Source: Erysipelotrichaceae bacterium (GTDB lineage Bacteria > Bacillota_I > Bacilli_A > Erysipelotrichales > Erysipelotrichaceae). From it: a stretch of 64,000 bases of DNA. The notes beneath the pieces are model-generated. The model was given only the letters and a program-made list of their open reading frames with translations, searched no databases and was not told the origin of the DNA. Positions within the stretch are counted from its first letter, which is position 1; the number at the start of each line of letters is the position of its first letter. The position numbers and the translations under genes are program-made. Of this stretch, positions 25,861 through 33,926 are shown one piece after another. The stretch is taken from assembly GCA_017539105.1 (NCBI GenBank), contig JAFYHQ010000032.1, positions 1-64,000 of the forward strand, written 5' to 3'.

Positions 25861-27637
25861 AGAACTGCTGTATCCGTTCGATCCGAATCATCTTCTTGAA
25901 AACAAACGGAAGATCAAGAAACAGCTTCTGGAAGAAGGAGCATCTTTCGTCGAGAAAAAGATCGCTATCCTTGGCGGCTCCACGACCGCAGCCATCAAAC
26001 AGATGATGGAACTTTTCCTTCTGAACAATGGCATCAGACCTGAATTCTATGAATCCGAATACAACAAGTTCTATGAAGACGCCGTCTTCGACAACGAGGA
26101 ACTGAAACAGTTCGCTCCGGACATCATCTATGTCTGCACGAGCAACCGCAATATCACGTCCTATCCTCAGCTAAACGATGACGAAGAAACCGTAAACAGA
26201 CTTCTGGAAACGGAATACGACAAGTTCCATTCTGTCTGGACCAGCCTCAAGGAACGCTACGGCTGCCCGATCATCCAGAATAATTTTGAATTACCGATGT
26301 ACCGCCTGATGGGAAACCGGGAAGCTTCCGATGTCCATGGCAAGGTACATTTTATCCATGAACTCAATAACAGATTTGCGGATTACGCACAGAAGAATGA
26401 CAATTTCTATCTCTGCGATCTTGAATACATTTCTGCCGATTACGGACTGAAAGAATGGTCGGATCCGTTCTATTTCCATATGTACAAGTATGCAATGAAT
26501 GTGAACGCGATCCCTTATCTTTCGTTCAATGTCGCCAATATCATCAAATCCATTTTCGGCAAAAACAAGAAGGGTTTCGTCCTCGATCTGGATAATACCC
26601 TGTGGGGAGGCGTGATTGGCGATGATGGCGTGGAAGGCATCAAGGTAGGACCGGAAGAACCGGAAGGACAGTTCTATGCGGAATTCCAGAGGTATCTGAA
26701 GGAACACAAACAGCTGGGCATCATCCTGAATATCGATTCCAAGAACGAATACGAGAATGCAATCGCCGGTCTGAAACATCCCGATTCAGAATTATCCGAA
26801 GATGATTTCATCGAGATCAAAGCCAACTGGGATCCGAAAGACAGGAACTTTGAAGAGATCGCCAGAGAACTGGATCTGCTTCCGGAAAGCCTGGTCTTCG
26901 TGGATGACAATCCGGCAGAACGGCATATCGTGACGGAACAGCTCAAAGGCGTCTGTGCGCCGGAACTGGATGTGACCCAGCATTTCATTCAGTATCTCGA
27001 TCGCAACGGTTTCTTTGAAGTGACTACGCTTTCCAAGGATGACCTCAAACGCAACGAGATGTACAAAGAAAACATGGAACGTGTCAAGGCGCAGGCAAGC
27101 TTTACGGATTATAAGGATTATCTCTTATCCCTGCAGATGCAAGGCATCATCAAGCCTTTCGAACCGATGTATTACGAGAGAATCTCGCAGCTCTCCAACA
27201 AATCCAATCAGTACAATCTGACGACCCGGAGATACACCGTCAACGATATCGAAGCCATGGCAAACGATGAAAAGTTCATCACCCTTTACGGCAAGCTTCT
27301 GGACCGTTTCGGCGATAACGGACTGGTCACGGTAACCATCGGACAGCTGGAAGGAAACGACGTCTGCAGGATCACCCTGTGGATCATGAGCTGCCGGGTA
27401 TTGAAACGCGACATGGAATATGCGATGATGGATAAGTTCGTCCGACGATGCAAAGAAAAAGGCATCCGGACGATCATCGGCGACTACTATCCTACAGCCA
27501 AGAACGCGATGGTGAAAGAATTCTATGCCCTGCATGGCTTCACGAAAGAAGCAGAAGACGACGGACATACCGTATGGACATTGAATGTCGATGATTATAT
27601 GAATAAAAACGAAGTGATAGAGGTGAATGATGACTAG
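25853..27637 (+). CDS. FkbH-like HAD-IIIC protein with C-terminal acyltransferase-like domain
   Basis: 594 residues. Residues 1-240 match the FkbH N-terminal region; the HAD domain carries D-L-D-N-T-L-W (245-251), N-I-D-S-K-N-E and V-D-D-N-P-A-E; the C-terminal 150 residues look like a GNAT fold. In polyketide systems FkbH-type enzymes take 1,3-bisphosphoglycerate, dephosphorylate it and load the glyceryl group on an acyl carrier protein. An ACP follows immediately, so the same chemistry is likely here and would yield an acyl donor for decorating the glycan. Eight-base overlap with neuA ties it to the nonulosonate operon. Confidence 0.85.
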   Translation: MLKELLYPFDPNHLLENKRKIKKQLLEEGASFVEKKIAILGGSTTAAIKQMMELFLLNNGIRPEFYESEYNKFYEDAVFDNEELKQFAPDIIYVCTSNRNITSYPQLNDDEETVNRLLETEYDKFHSVWTSLKERYGCPIIQNNFELPMYRLMGNREASDVHGKVHFIHELNNRFADYAQKNDNFYLCDLEYISADYGLKEWSDPFYFHMYKYAMNVNAIPYLSFNVANIIKSIFGKNKKGFVLDLDNTLWGGVIGDDGVEGIKVGPEEPEGQFYAEFQRYLKEHKQLGIILNIDSKNEYENAIAGLKHPDSELSEDDFIEIKANWDPKDRNFEEIARELDLLPESLVFVDDNPAERHIVTEQLKGVCAPELDVTQHFIQYLDRNGFFEVTTLSKDDLKRNEMYKENMERVKAQASFTDYKDYLLSLQMQGIIKPFEPMYYERISQLSNKSNQYNLTTRRYTVNDIEAMANDEKFITLYGKLLDRFGDNGLVTVTIGQLEGNDVCRITLWIMSCRVLKRDMEYAMMDKFVRRCKEKGIRTIIGDYYPTAKNAMVKEFYALHGFTKEAEDDGHTVWTLNVDDYMNKNEVIEVNDD

Positions 27638-27878
27638 AGAATATGTATATCAGCAGATGAACAGGATCTTTCGTAACGTGTTCGATGATGAAAGCATCGA
27701 GCTTCATGATGAAACCAACGCGGAAGATATCGAAGACTGGGATTCTTTGGAACAGATCAATCTGATCGTAGCGATCGAGAATGAATTCGAAATGATGTTC
27801 GATATGGTGGAAGTCGCGGAACTTGCGAATGTCGGCGAGATGGTCGATCTTATTTTGAAAAAGGACAGCAATGAATAA
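27630..27878 (+). CDS. Acyl carrier protein
   Basis: 82 residues from the second of two adjacent ATGs, with AGAGGTG just upstream. Four-helix acidic carrier protein; the phosphopantetheine Ser is Ser39 in D-W-D-S-L-E-Q. Set between an FkbH-like loader and a MaoC-like hydratase, it is a dedicated carrier for this locus rather than the fatty acid ACP. The acpS at 50539 could activate it. It overlaps both neighbours by 8 bases. Confidence 0.9.
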   Translation: MTREYVYQQMNRIFRNVFDDESIELHDETNAEDIEDWDSLEQINLIVAIENEFEMMFDMVEVAELANVGEMVDLILKKDSNE

Positions 27879-28299
27879 TTACCGTTTCGAAGATCTTTAC
27901 GAAGACTTAAGCGTATCTTTTGAAGAAACCGTCACGGAAGAAATGATGGATGCTTTCTGGCTGATCTCAGGGGACGAGAATCCTTTGCATATGAAAAAAG
28001 AATTCGCGCAGTCCCAGGGCTATAAAGATAGAGTGGTATACGGCATGCTGACGAGTTCGCTGCTCTCTCAGCTGGTCGGAGTCCATCTTCCGGGCAAGTA
28101 CTGCCTTCTGCAAGGCATGGAACTGAAATACCTGAATCCGGTCTATGTCGGAGATACTCTTACGGTAAAAGGGACCGTATACGAACTGCACCCTTCCGTG
28201 AAGATGGCTGTCATCAAGGCTCTCATCACCAATCAGGATGGCGTGAAAGTCGTCAGAGGCAAGATCAATGTCGGATTCTTGCAATACGAGGATGAATGA
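27871..28299 (+). CDS. MaoC-like hot-dog (R)-hydratase/dehydratase
   Basis: 142 residues. The catalytic S-G-D-E-N-P-L-H motif is at 33-40 (Asp35, His40), then V-V-Y-G-M-L and a core hot-dog strand set. MaoC proteins hydrate or dehydrate acyl thioesters on CoA or ACP. Being translationally coupled to the ACP gene, it probably acts on the ACP-bound acyl group made by the FkbH-like protein. The substrate is unknown. Confidence 0.85.
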   Translation: MNNYRFEDLYEDLSVSFEETVTEEMMDAFWLISGDENPLHMKKEFAQSQGYKDRVVYGMLTSSLLSQLVGVHLPGKYCLLQGMELKYLNPVYVGDTLTVKGTVYELHPSVKMAVIKALITNQDGVKVVRGKINVGFLQYEDE

Positions 28300-28300
28300 T

Positions 28301-29260
28301 ATGGCAAAAACAAAAACGAAGAAAGATCTCTTAAGCGTCATCGTTCCTTGTTTCAATGAACAGGAAGCGTTACCGATCTTTTATAAAGAACTGAATCAGG
28401 TACTGAAAAACATGGATATCGATCACGAGATCATCCTGATCGATGACGGTTCCAGAGATGAAACACTGAAAGTGATGAGGGAACTTGCCAAGAAAGACAA
28501 GAAGATCCGTTATCTTTCTTTTTCACGCAATTTCGGCAAGGAAGCCGCCATGTATGCGGGATTCGTAAATGCCAAGGGAGATTATGCCCTGACGATGGAT
28601 GCGGACATGCAGGACCCTCCGTCACTGCTTCCGAAAATGTATGAGATCATCAAGACCGGAGAATACGATTCCGTAGCGACCAGAAGAGTCAACCGCAAAG
28701 GAGAATCGAAAGTCAGAAGCTTCTTTGCGCGTATGTTTTACAAGATCATCAACAAGATCTCGGATGCGCAGATCGTCGATGGCGCACGCGATTTCCGGCT
28801 GATGGACCGGAGGATGCTGGATGCGATCATCTCCATGTGCGAGTACAACCGTTTCTCCAAAGGCATCTTCGGTTGGGTAGGTTTCAAGACTTACTGGCTG
28901 GATTTCGAGAATGTGGAACGTGTCGCCGGTACGACTTCCTGGAGCTTCTGGGGACTGACCAAGTATGCGATCGATGGCATCATCAATTTCTCCAACGTGC
29001 CATTGGATATCGCTTCCTACTTCGGATTGCTGATGACGGTGATTGCCTTCATCATGCTGATATTCATCATCGTGAGAAAAATGATCTTCGGCGATCCGGT
29101 CGCAGGCTGGGCATCGACGATGTGCGTCATTATCTTTATCGGCGGGATCCAGCTGTTCTGTCTGGGCATCATGGGACAGTATCTGGGTAAGACTTATATG
29201 GAAACAAAACACAGACAGCATTACATCATCGCGGAAAGCAATGATGATCAGATGAAATAA
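28301..29260 (+). CDS. GT2 glycosyltransferase, polyprenyl-phosphate sugar synthase type
   Basis: 319 residues from ATG 28301, with GAGGATG upstream; it begins 2 bases after the maoC stop. GT-A motifs V-P-C-F-N-E-Q-E, D-D-G-S-R-D-E-T and M-D-A-D-M-Q-D, then S-F-S-R-N-F-G-K-E typical of GtrB/YfdH, and two membrane segments near the C-terminus. It resembles the protein at 19332 (both end in W-A-S and Y-x-G-K-T-Y-M-E-T-K). Likely makes an undecaprenyl-phosphate-linked sugar donor. A GtrA-type flippase partner is encoded at 60598, outside this operon. Confidence 0.86.
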   Translation: MAKTKTKKDLLSVIVPCFNEQEALPIFYKELNQVLKNMDIDHEIILIDDGSRDETLKVMRELAKKDKKIRYLSFSRNFGKEAAMYAGFVNAKGDYALTMDADMQDPPSLLPKMYEIIKTGEYDSVATRRVNRKGESKVRSFFARMFYKIINKISDAQIVDGARDFRLMDRRMLDAIISMCEYNRFSKGIFGWVGFKTYWLDFENVERVAGTTSWSFWGLTKYAIDGIINFSNVPLDIASYFGLLMTVIAFIMLIFIIVRKMIFGDPVAGWASTMCVIIFIGGIQLFCLGIMGQYLGKTYMETKHRQHYIIAESNDDQMK

Positions 29261-29271
29261 AGGAGAACACT

Positions 29272-29664
29272 ATGCAAGAAGTATTGGAATTCTTAAAATC
29301 ATGCGGGGTATATTATCTGGCAACGGTCGATGGCGATGAACCGAAAGTCAGGCCATTCGGTACGGCCGAGATCTTTGAAGGAAAGCTTTACATCCAAACA
29401 GGCAAAAAGAAAGACTGCTACAAGCAGCTTCTGAACAATCCGAATGCGGAGATCTGCTGTTTCAAGGATGGCGCTTGGATGCGTCTGAAAGGCAGACTGA
29501 TTCCGGATGAAAGAGTGGAAGCTAAGAAAGATATGCTGGATAAGAATCCGAATCTGCGCGGTATGTATGATGAGAACGATGACAATACGATCGTTCTGTA
29601 TTTCGAGGATGCCGAGGCTACATTCTATTCATTCACAGCTGCACCCAGAACGGTGACTTTCTAG
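29272..29664 (+). CDS. Pyridoxamine 5'-phosphate oxidase-family (FMN-binding split barrel) protein
   Basis: 130 residues. V-Y-Y-L-A-T-V-D-G-D-E-P-K-V-R-P-F-G is the N-terminal strand pair of the FMN-binding split barrel, followed by L-Y-I-Q-T-G-K-K-K-D-C-Y. Family members are flavin reductases or stress proteins; the specific reaction is not readable. It follows the GT2 gene by 11 bases behind AGGAG and may be a passenger of that operon. Its 3' end overlaps the convergent kinase gene by 36 bases. Confidence 0.8.
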   Translation: MQEVLEFLKSCGVYYLATVDGDEPKVRPFGTAEIFEGKLYIQTGKKKDCYKQLLNNPNAEICCFKDGAWMRLKGRLIPDERVEAKKDMLDKNPNLRGMYDENDDNTIVLYFEDAEATFYSFTAAPRTVTF

Positions 29665-30564
29665 GAAAGAACGTAAAGCATTTTCGTCCGGAGTATTTCG
29701 TGCTCCGGGATGGCTGATACATAGGGAAGCTACGGCATTGCCGTATGCAAGGCAGTTTTGAAGATCTTTATTATGGATAAGTCCATAAATAAAACCAGCA
29801 TTGAAGGCATCTCCTGCTCCCAGGGTATCAGATACTTCAACAGGATAACTGTCGGCAGAATAACAATGATTTAACGTAAAGGCGCTTGCGCCTTTTTTAT
29901 CATGGGCGATGATGGCATTATTCTCTGTCAGAAGCGTTTTTACGGCGTTCTGCAGGGTTTTTGTGCCTGTCAAAGGTAAGAAGTCATCCTCGATGGAACC
30001 AAGCAGATAATCAGCTGCAGCGATGGCTGTATCAAGGTAATATTTATCCCTGTGAATGGTTTCCGGACGGTAGTTGATATCCAGAAGGATCCGGATGCCC
30101 CGTTCATGAGCCGATACCAGAAAATCAGAAATACTTTTAGCTGCCGGTTCCTCAAACAGCATCATCCCGTTTGTCAGTATGTATTCCGTATCGGATAGAT
30201 CGATCAAGGAAAGATCCTGAGGATAGATCTCCAGATAAGCCTGACGTTCCTGAGGAAGAAGAGAAGGATGACGGTCGTTGTTTTCATCGAGAGTGACGAC
30301 GACTTGCGTAGAAACCAGTTCATCATCAAGGATGAAAGAAGAAACATCCACGCTGTTGTCCTGCAGTTCCTGTTTCATCGTTCGGCCATATATGTCGTTT
30401 CCTGCCTTTCCTGCAAAAGCGACAGAGACGCCAAGCTTGCCTAACGCGGCAGCGCTGTTGGCGTTCGATCCTCCGCAAGAAAAACTGTGATCATTTTTAA
30501 GATGATCCCCATAAGGAATCACGATATCCGCACAGCTGTCACCAAGGCATAATACCTTACTCAT
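29629..30564 (-). CDS. PfkB-family sugar kinase
   Basis: 311 residues from ATG at 30564 (AAGGAGATCC just upstream on this strand). Ribokinase fold with the substrate signature G-G-S-N-A-N-S-A-A-A-L near residue 35 and the catalytic D-T-L-G-A-G-D-A-F-N-A-G-F (anion hole and base Asp). It phosphorylates a sugar or related alcohol with ATP; substrate unknown. It is downstream of, and overlaps by 8 bases, the TrpF-like gene, so the two probably act on the same compound. Confidence 0.85.
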   Translation of the reverse strand: MSKVLCLGDSCADIVIPYGDHLKNDHSFSCGGSNANSAAALGKLGVSVAFAGKAGNDIYGRTMKQELQDNSVDVSSFILDDELVSTQVVVTLDENNDRHPSLLPQERQAYLEIYPQDLSLIDLSDTEYILTNGMMLFEEPAAKSISDFLVSAHERGIRILLDINYRPETIHRDKYYLDTAIAAADYLLGSIEDDFLPLTGTKTLQNAVKTLLTENNAIIAHDKKGASAFTLNHCYSADSYPVEVSDTLGAGDAFNAGFIYGLIHNKDLQNCLAYGNAVASLCISHPGARNTPDENALRSFLESHRSGCSCE

Positions 30565-31243
30565 GGATCTCCTTGAATGCCTCTCTGGCATTGCGGACGA
30601 AGGCCGCTACTTTTTCCTTATTCTTACGGGAGCTTCCGTCCGGAAGGAGATCACTGGTCTTCGTGAACGAATCGACGCCCCAAGGTCTGACCTTCAGGAT
30701 CGCTTCCCTGACATTCTCCGGAGACAGTCCGCCCGCCAATATGACTCTGCATTTCGCTTTTTCGACGATTTCTTTATCGATATCCCAGTCATTCACAAAA
30801 CCTGCGGCTCCGATCCCGTTGATGGACTTATCCACGGAATCCAGGATCAGGATATCCACGAATTCCGAGTAGTATAAAGCCTGTTCAATGGAAGAACGGT
30901 CAACGATGCCGATCGCCTGCATGACTTTGATACCGGGAACCATTTCCTTGATTTTCTGTACGAATTCCCTGGTCGCGTAATAGTCGTAACCGCAGAGATG
31001 GATCACATCCGGTCTGAGATAAGATACAGGTTCATACAGCTGTTCATCGGAATCCGTGACACAGATCAGGACCTTGACGGCTTTCTCGCCGATCGCATCG
31101 AAGATCTCTTTCGCCTTTTCTAAAGATACCTGGTTCGGCAGACTGACTCCTGTATCGATGGCCAGACCGATACGGTCCGCACCTGCTTCGATGCAGTCAA
31201 GAGCTTCTTCGATGGTTTGTATGGAAAAGATTTGTGTGATCAT
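30557..31243 (-). CDS. TrpF-like (phosphoribosylanthranilate isomerase fold) TIM barrel lacking the catalytic Cys
   Basis: 228 residues. The C-terminal phosphate-binding half is classic TrpF: V-I-L-A-G-G-L-S-P-E-N-V then V-R-P-W-G-V-D. The presumed general acid Asp is kept in L-I-L-D-S. The N-terminal K-I-C-G-I of true PRA isomerases reads Q-I-F-S-I, so the general-base Cys is replaced by Phe6. No trp genes are near. A different isomerase or aldolase activity on a phosphosugar, linked to the partner kinase, is more likely than tryptophan synthesis. RBS AGAGGAAAC lies upstream. Confidence 0.75.
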   Translation of the reverse strand: MITQIFSIQTIEEALDCIEAGADRIGLAIDTGVSLPNQVSLEKAKEIFDAIGEKAVKVLICVTDSDEQLYEPVSYLRPDVIHLCGYDYYATREFVQKIKEMVPGIKVMQAIGIVDRSSIEQALYYSEFVDILILDSVDKSINGIGAAGFVNDWDIDKEIVEKAKCRVILAGGLSPENVREAILKVRPWGVDSFTKTSDLLPDGSSRKNKEKVAAFVRNAREAFKEIHE

Positions 31244-31301
31244 AATGTTTCCTCTACTATCAAATTATCTTGTTTCTCATCAAAAAGCAAACCGAAAGAT
31301 T

Positions 31302-31310
31302 TGTTATAAT
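31302..31310 (+). promoter_or_regulatory. Extended -10 for an apparently leaderless rluA-like transcript
   Basis: TGTTATAAT (extended -10) at 31302-31310; the ATG at 31317 follows after 6 bases. GGGAG lies only one base before the ATG, too close to serve as a ribosome site. Confidence 0.5.
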
Positions 31311-31316
31311 GGGAGT

Positions 31317-32216
31317 ATGGAATATGTCTTAAGAGACAAATGGCTGGATATTTCGATCGATTCCCTGTTCGTCGAGACGATACAGGATTTCTTCGATAGC
31401 TATATCCCGTCCAAAAAGATGCAGCATCTTCTGATACAGAATAAAAACATCCTTCTGGATGGCAATCCGGTGAAACGGGAAGATCCGATCGTGGGGCTTG
31501 TTCTGAGCATCAATCTCTATCCGGAAACATATGTTTACGAAAAGAACGATCTCAAGATCGATGTGATCTATGAAGACGAGATCCTGCTGGCAGTCAATAA
31601 GCCGAAAGATCTTTTGGTACACAGCGATGGCGGGGAGGAAATGACTCTGACAGCAATGGTGGAATCCTACTACGCGGATCGCAACTGGATCAGCGCCTAT
31701 CCGCTGCACAGGTTAGATAAAGACACCAGCGGTCTGGTCCTTTTCAGCAAATCTCCAATCTTCCAGCCTTTGCTGGATCAATATATCATGCATAAACAGA
31801 TCCGCAGGAACTACTACGCTTTCGTCAAAGGCATCATGGAAGAAGGAAAGATCCTGACGATCAGCAAGCCAATCGGCAAGGACCGCCACGATCCTCATAA
31901 ACGTGTCGTCACTCCTTCCGGCCAGGAAGCCATCACCAAGGCAGATTGCCTTGGCAATAACAAGAAGGACAATTACAGCGTACTGCTTTGCGGGATACAG
32001 ACGGGAAGGACGCATCAGATCCGGGTCCATCTTTCCAGCGAAGGCTATCCGATCCTCAATGACAGACTCTATGGCGTGGATTCTCCGTTATGCAAGCGGA
32101 TGGGTCTTTTCGCCGAAAGCATCGACATGTATCATCCGATAAAAGAAGACAACATCTCTATCGAATGCGAACTTCCGAAAGACTTGGATAAACTCTACAG
32201 GGACGTACTGAAATGA
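31317..32216 (+). CDS. RluA-family RNA pseudouridine synthase
   Basis: 299 residues from ATG 31317; longer in-frame starts would run into the divergent TrpF-like gene. An N-terminal S4-like segment is followed by the catalytic domain with H-R-L-D-K-D-T-S-G-L (catalytic Asp) and the G-R-T-H-Q-I-R-V-H box. It isomerises uridines in rRNA or tRNA; the site is not predictable. First gene of a rluA-ybaK-ispD-rnmV unit whose members overlap by 4-11 bases. Confidence 0.9.
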   Translation: MEYVLRDKWLDISIDSLFVETIQDFFDSYIPSKKMQHLLIQNKNILLDGNPVKREDPIVGLVLSINLYPETYVYEKNDLKIDVIYEDEILLAVNKPKDLLVHSDGGEEMTLTAMVESYYADRNWISAYPLHRLDKDTSGLVLFSKSPIFQPLLDQYIMHKQIRRNYYAFVKGIMEEGKILTISKPIGKDRHDPHKRVVTPSGQEAITKADCLGNNKKDNYSVLLCGIQTGRTHQIRVHLSSEGYPILNDRLYGVDSPLCKRMGLFAESIDMYHPIKEDNISIECELPKDLDKLYRDVLK

Positions 32217-32695
32217 AAACGAACGCGATGCGCATGCTGGACAAAGCAAAAATAGACTATGAGGTCCTGGAATACGATCTGGATAAGGATCTGTTTTCCG
32301 GAGAAAACGTTTCCGATCTTTTAGGATTGAGCTACAGCGAATGCTACAAGACTCTGGCACTGAAACATGACCATGATCTTTTCATCTGCGTCATCAGCGT
32401 CAAGGATGAAGTGGATCTCAAGAAATGTGCGGCAGCCTTGAATGTCAAGAATCTGGAAATGGTCCATGTGAAGGATTTGCTTAAGACCGTAGGATATGAA
32501 CGGGGAAGCGTAACGCCGATCGGCGTCAAGAAAAACAACGGGATCGTTTTCGATCAGGAAGTGATGAATCATGAAAGGATCGAGATCAGCGCAGGCGCTT
32601 ACGGACTTGGCCTGAAACTGAATCGCGATGAACTGCTGAAATATCTGAATGCGAAAGTGCTGGATATCGTAAAGGATGAAGAAGATGAAATATGA
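32213..32695 (+). CDS. ybaK: YbaK/EbsC-type aminoacyl-tRNA deacylase
   Basis: 160 residues, usual length. YbaK removes Cys wrongly attached to tRNA-Pro. The fold begins T-N-A-M-R-M-L-D-K-A-K-I-D-Y and includes the Lys in Y-K-T-L (family position of the key Lys46), plus the G-Y-x-x-G-x-x-x-P-I-G motif. ATGA overlap with the pseudouridine synthase upstream. Confidence 0.9.
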   Translation: MKTNAMRMLDKAKIDYEVLEYDLDKDLFSGENVSDLLGLSYSECYKTLALKHDHDLFICVISVKDEVDLKKCAAALNVKNLEMVHVKDLLKTVGYERGSVTPIGVKKNNGIVFDQEVMNHERIEISAGAYGLGLKLNRDELLKYLNAKVLDIVKDEEDEI

Positions 32696-33314
32696 TGCGA
32701 TAATCGTAGCCTCCGGCAAGGGAGACCGTGCCGGACTGGGGTTCAATAAAGTATTCTATCGGATGAAAGACGGCCTGACTGTGCTGGATCATTCTTTGCT
32801 GCTTTTTGGGAAAGATCCGGATTGCCAGAAGATCATCGTCGTGACCAATGAAGAGAATCGGGACGATGTCCCTGAAGGGGACAAGACCGTCATCGTGGAA
32901 GGCGGAGAACGCAGGCAGGATTCGGTACGCAATGGCTTGGATGTGGCAGAAAGCCCTTATGTGTTCGTCCATGATGCAGCGAGACCTTTCCTTCAGGAAG
33001 ACAATCTCGAAGCACTCAAGGAAAAGCTGCAGGAATGCGATGCCGTGGTGCTGGGACATGTGGCAGTCGATACGATCAAAAGCCTGGAAGGAGACCGCGT
33101 AGTAAAAACCGTGGACCGCAATACCATCTTTATGGCCGAGACTCCGCAGTGCTTCAAGACCATTCTTCTGAAAGACTGTTACAGCCGCTGTGACGATATA
33201 TTGTTTACGGACGACACTTCACTGGTAGAATCGCTCGGCTATGAAGTCAGGGTGGTATTCAATGAACACGACAATCGCAAGCTGACCATCGGCGATGATT
33301 TCAAGGACCTATGA
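32685..33314 (+). CDS. ispD: 2-C-methyl-D-erythritol 4-phosphate cytidylyltransferase
   Basis: 209 residues from ATG 32685 (AAAGGA at 32671-32676; an ATG at 32676 overlaps that site). Third step of the MEP isoprenoid pathway. Seen: I-I-V-A-S-G-K-G-D-R-A-G (CTP loop; the family's A-A-G-x-G is altered to A-S-G-K-G), G-G-x-R-R-Q-D-S-V, and V-H-D-A-A-R-P. It overlaps ybaK by 11 bases and rnmV by an ATGA. Confidence 0.9.
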   Translation: MKYDAIIVASGKGDRAGLGFNKVFYRMKDGLTVLDHSLLLFGKDPDCQKIIVVTNEENRDDVPEGDKTVIVEGGERRQDSVRNGLDVAESPYVFVHDAARPFLQEDNLEALKEKLQECDAVVLGHVAVDTIKSLEGDRVVKTVDRNTIFMAETPQCFKTILLKDCYSRCDDILFTDDTSLVESLGYEVRVVFNEHDNRKLTIGDDFKDL

Positions 33315-33832
33315 TCAGAGAAGTCATCGTTGTCGAGGGAAAGAACGATACGAAAAGACTGCAGTCTTTTTTTGATGTGGAAACGATCGAGACCCATGGT
33401 CTGGGATTGAAAAAAGAAACGATCGATTTCATAAGAAAAGTGAATGAAGAAAGAGGGATCATATTATTCCTGGATCCCGATCATCCCGGAGAGAAAATCA
33501 GAAACACCTTGAATCAGCAGATTCCCGGACTGAAAAATGCGTTCATCCTGAAAGAAGATGGAAGAACGAAAAAGAAGGTTGGCATCGAACATGCCTCCAA
33601 ACAAGTCCTGGAAGAGGCTTTAAACAATCTTCTGACTTATACGGAAGAAAAGGAAACATTGAGTCAGGAAGAGTATTATCTTCTGGGTCTCAACGGGCAG
33701 GAGGATTCCGCTTTGAAAAGAGAACTTGTCGCCAAAGCCTTCCATACCGGAAAATGCAACAGCAAGACCCTGTTCAAACGCCTGAACATGCTGAAGATAA
33801 GCTATGAAGACCTCCGGAAGATCCTTTCATAA
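33311..33832 (+). CDS. rnmV: Ribonuclease M5
   Basis: 173 residues. RNase M5 matures 5S rRNA in low-GC Gram-positives. The Toprim domain is clear: V-V-E-G-K-N-D-T (catalytic Glu) and F-L-D-P-D-H-P-G (metal-binding DxD). The C-terminal part is the short family extension. In many Firmicutes rsmA follows; here a new promoter and an aldolase follow instead. Confidence 0.92.
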   Translation: MIREVIVVEGKNDTKRLQSFFDVETIETHGLGLKKETIDFIRKVNEERGIILFLDPDHPGEKIRNTLNQQIPGLKNAFILKEDGRTKKKVGIEHASKQVLEEALNNLLTYTEEKETLSQEEYYLLGLNGQEDSALKRELVAKAFHTGKCNSKTLFKRLNMLKISYEDLRKILS

Positions 33833-33833
33833 G

Positions 33834-33885
33834 ATGTCGGACAACTATATTATTACATTGACAAATGTAGGACATATTATATAAT
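33834..33885 (+). promoter_or_regulatory. Promoter with two TGTC-N-GACA-type operators for the aldolase locus
   Basis: TTGACA (33858-33863) and TATAAT (33880-33885) are 16 bases apart, the best promoter in the window. A perfect palindrome TGTCGGACA is at 33835-33843, upstream of the -35, and a near copy TGTAGGACA at 33866-33874, inside the spacer. The form TGTC-N-GACA fits operators of FadR/FCD-type GntR repressors; such a regulator is encoded at 46163. A third copy lies at 39756. Confidence 0.7.
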
Positions 33886-33926
33886 TAAATCAGGATATGA
33901 ATTCGAAATAATCAAAGGAGAGAAAG

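Noticed and set aside
30557-31243. Tryptophan biosynthesis gene trpF
   Set aside because: Catalytic Cys absent, no trp neighbours, and coupled to a sugar kinase.
31056-31316. Upstream extension of the rluA-like gene
   Set aside because: It would run through the divergent TrpF-like gene and its leader; the ATG at 31317 directly after the -10 box is the better start.
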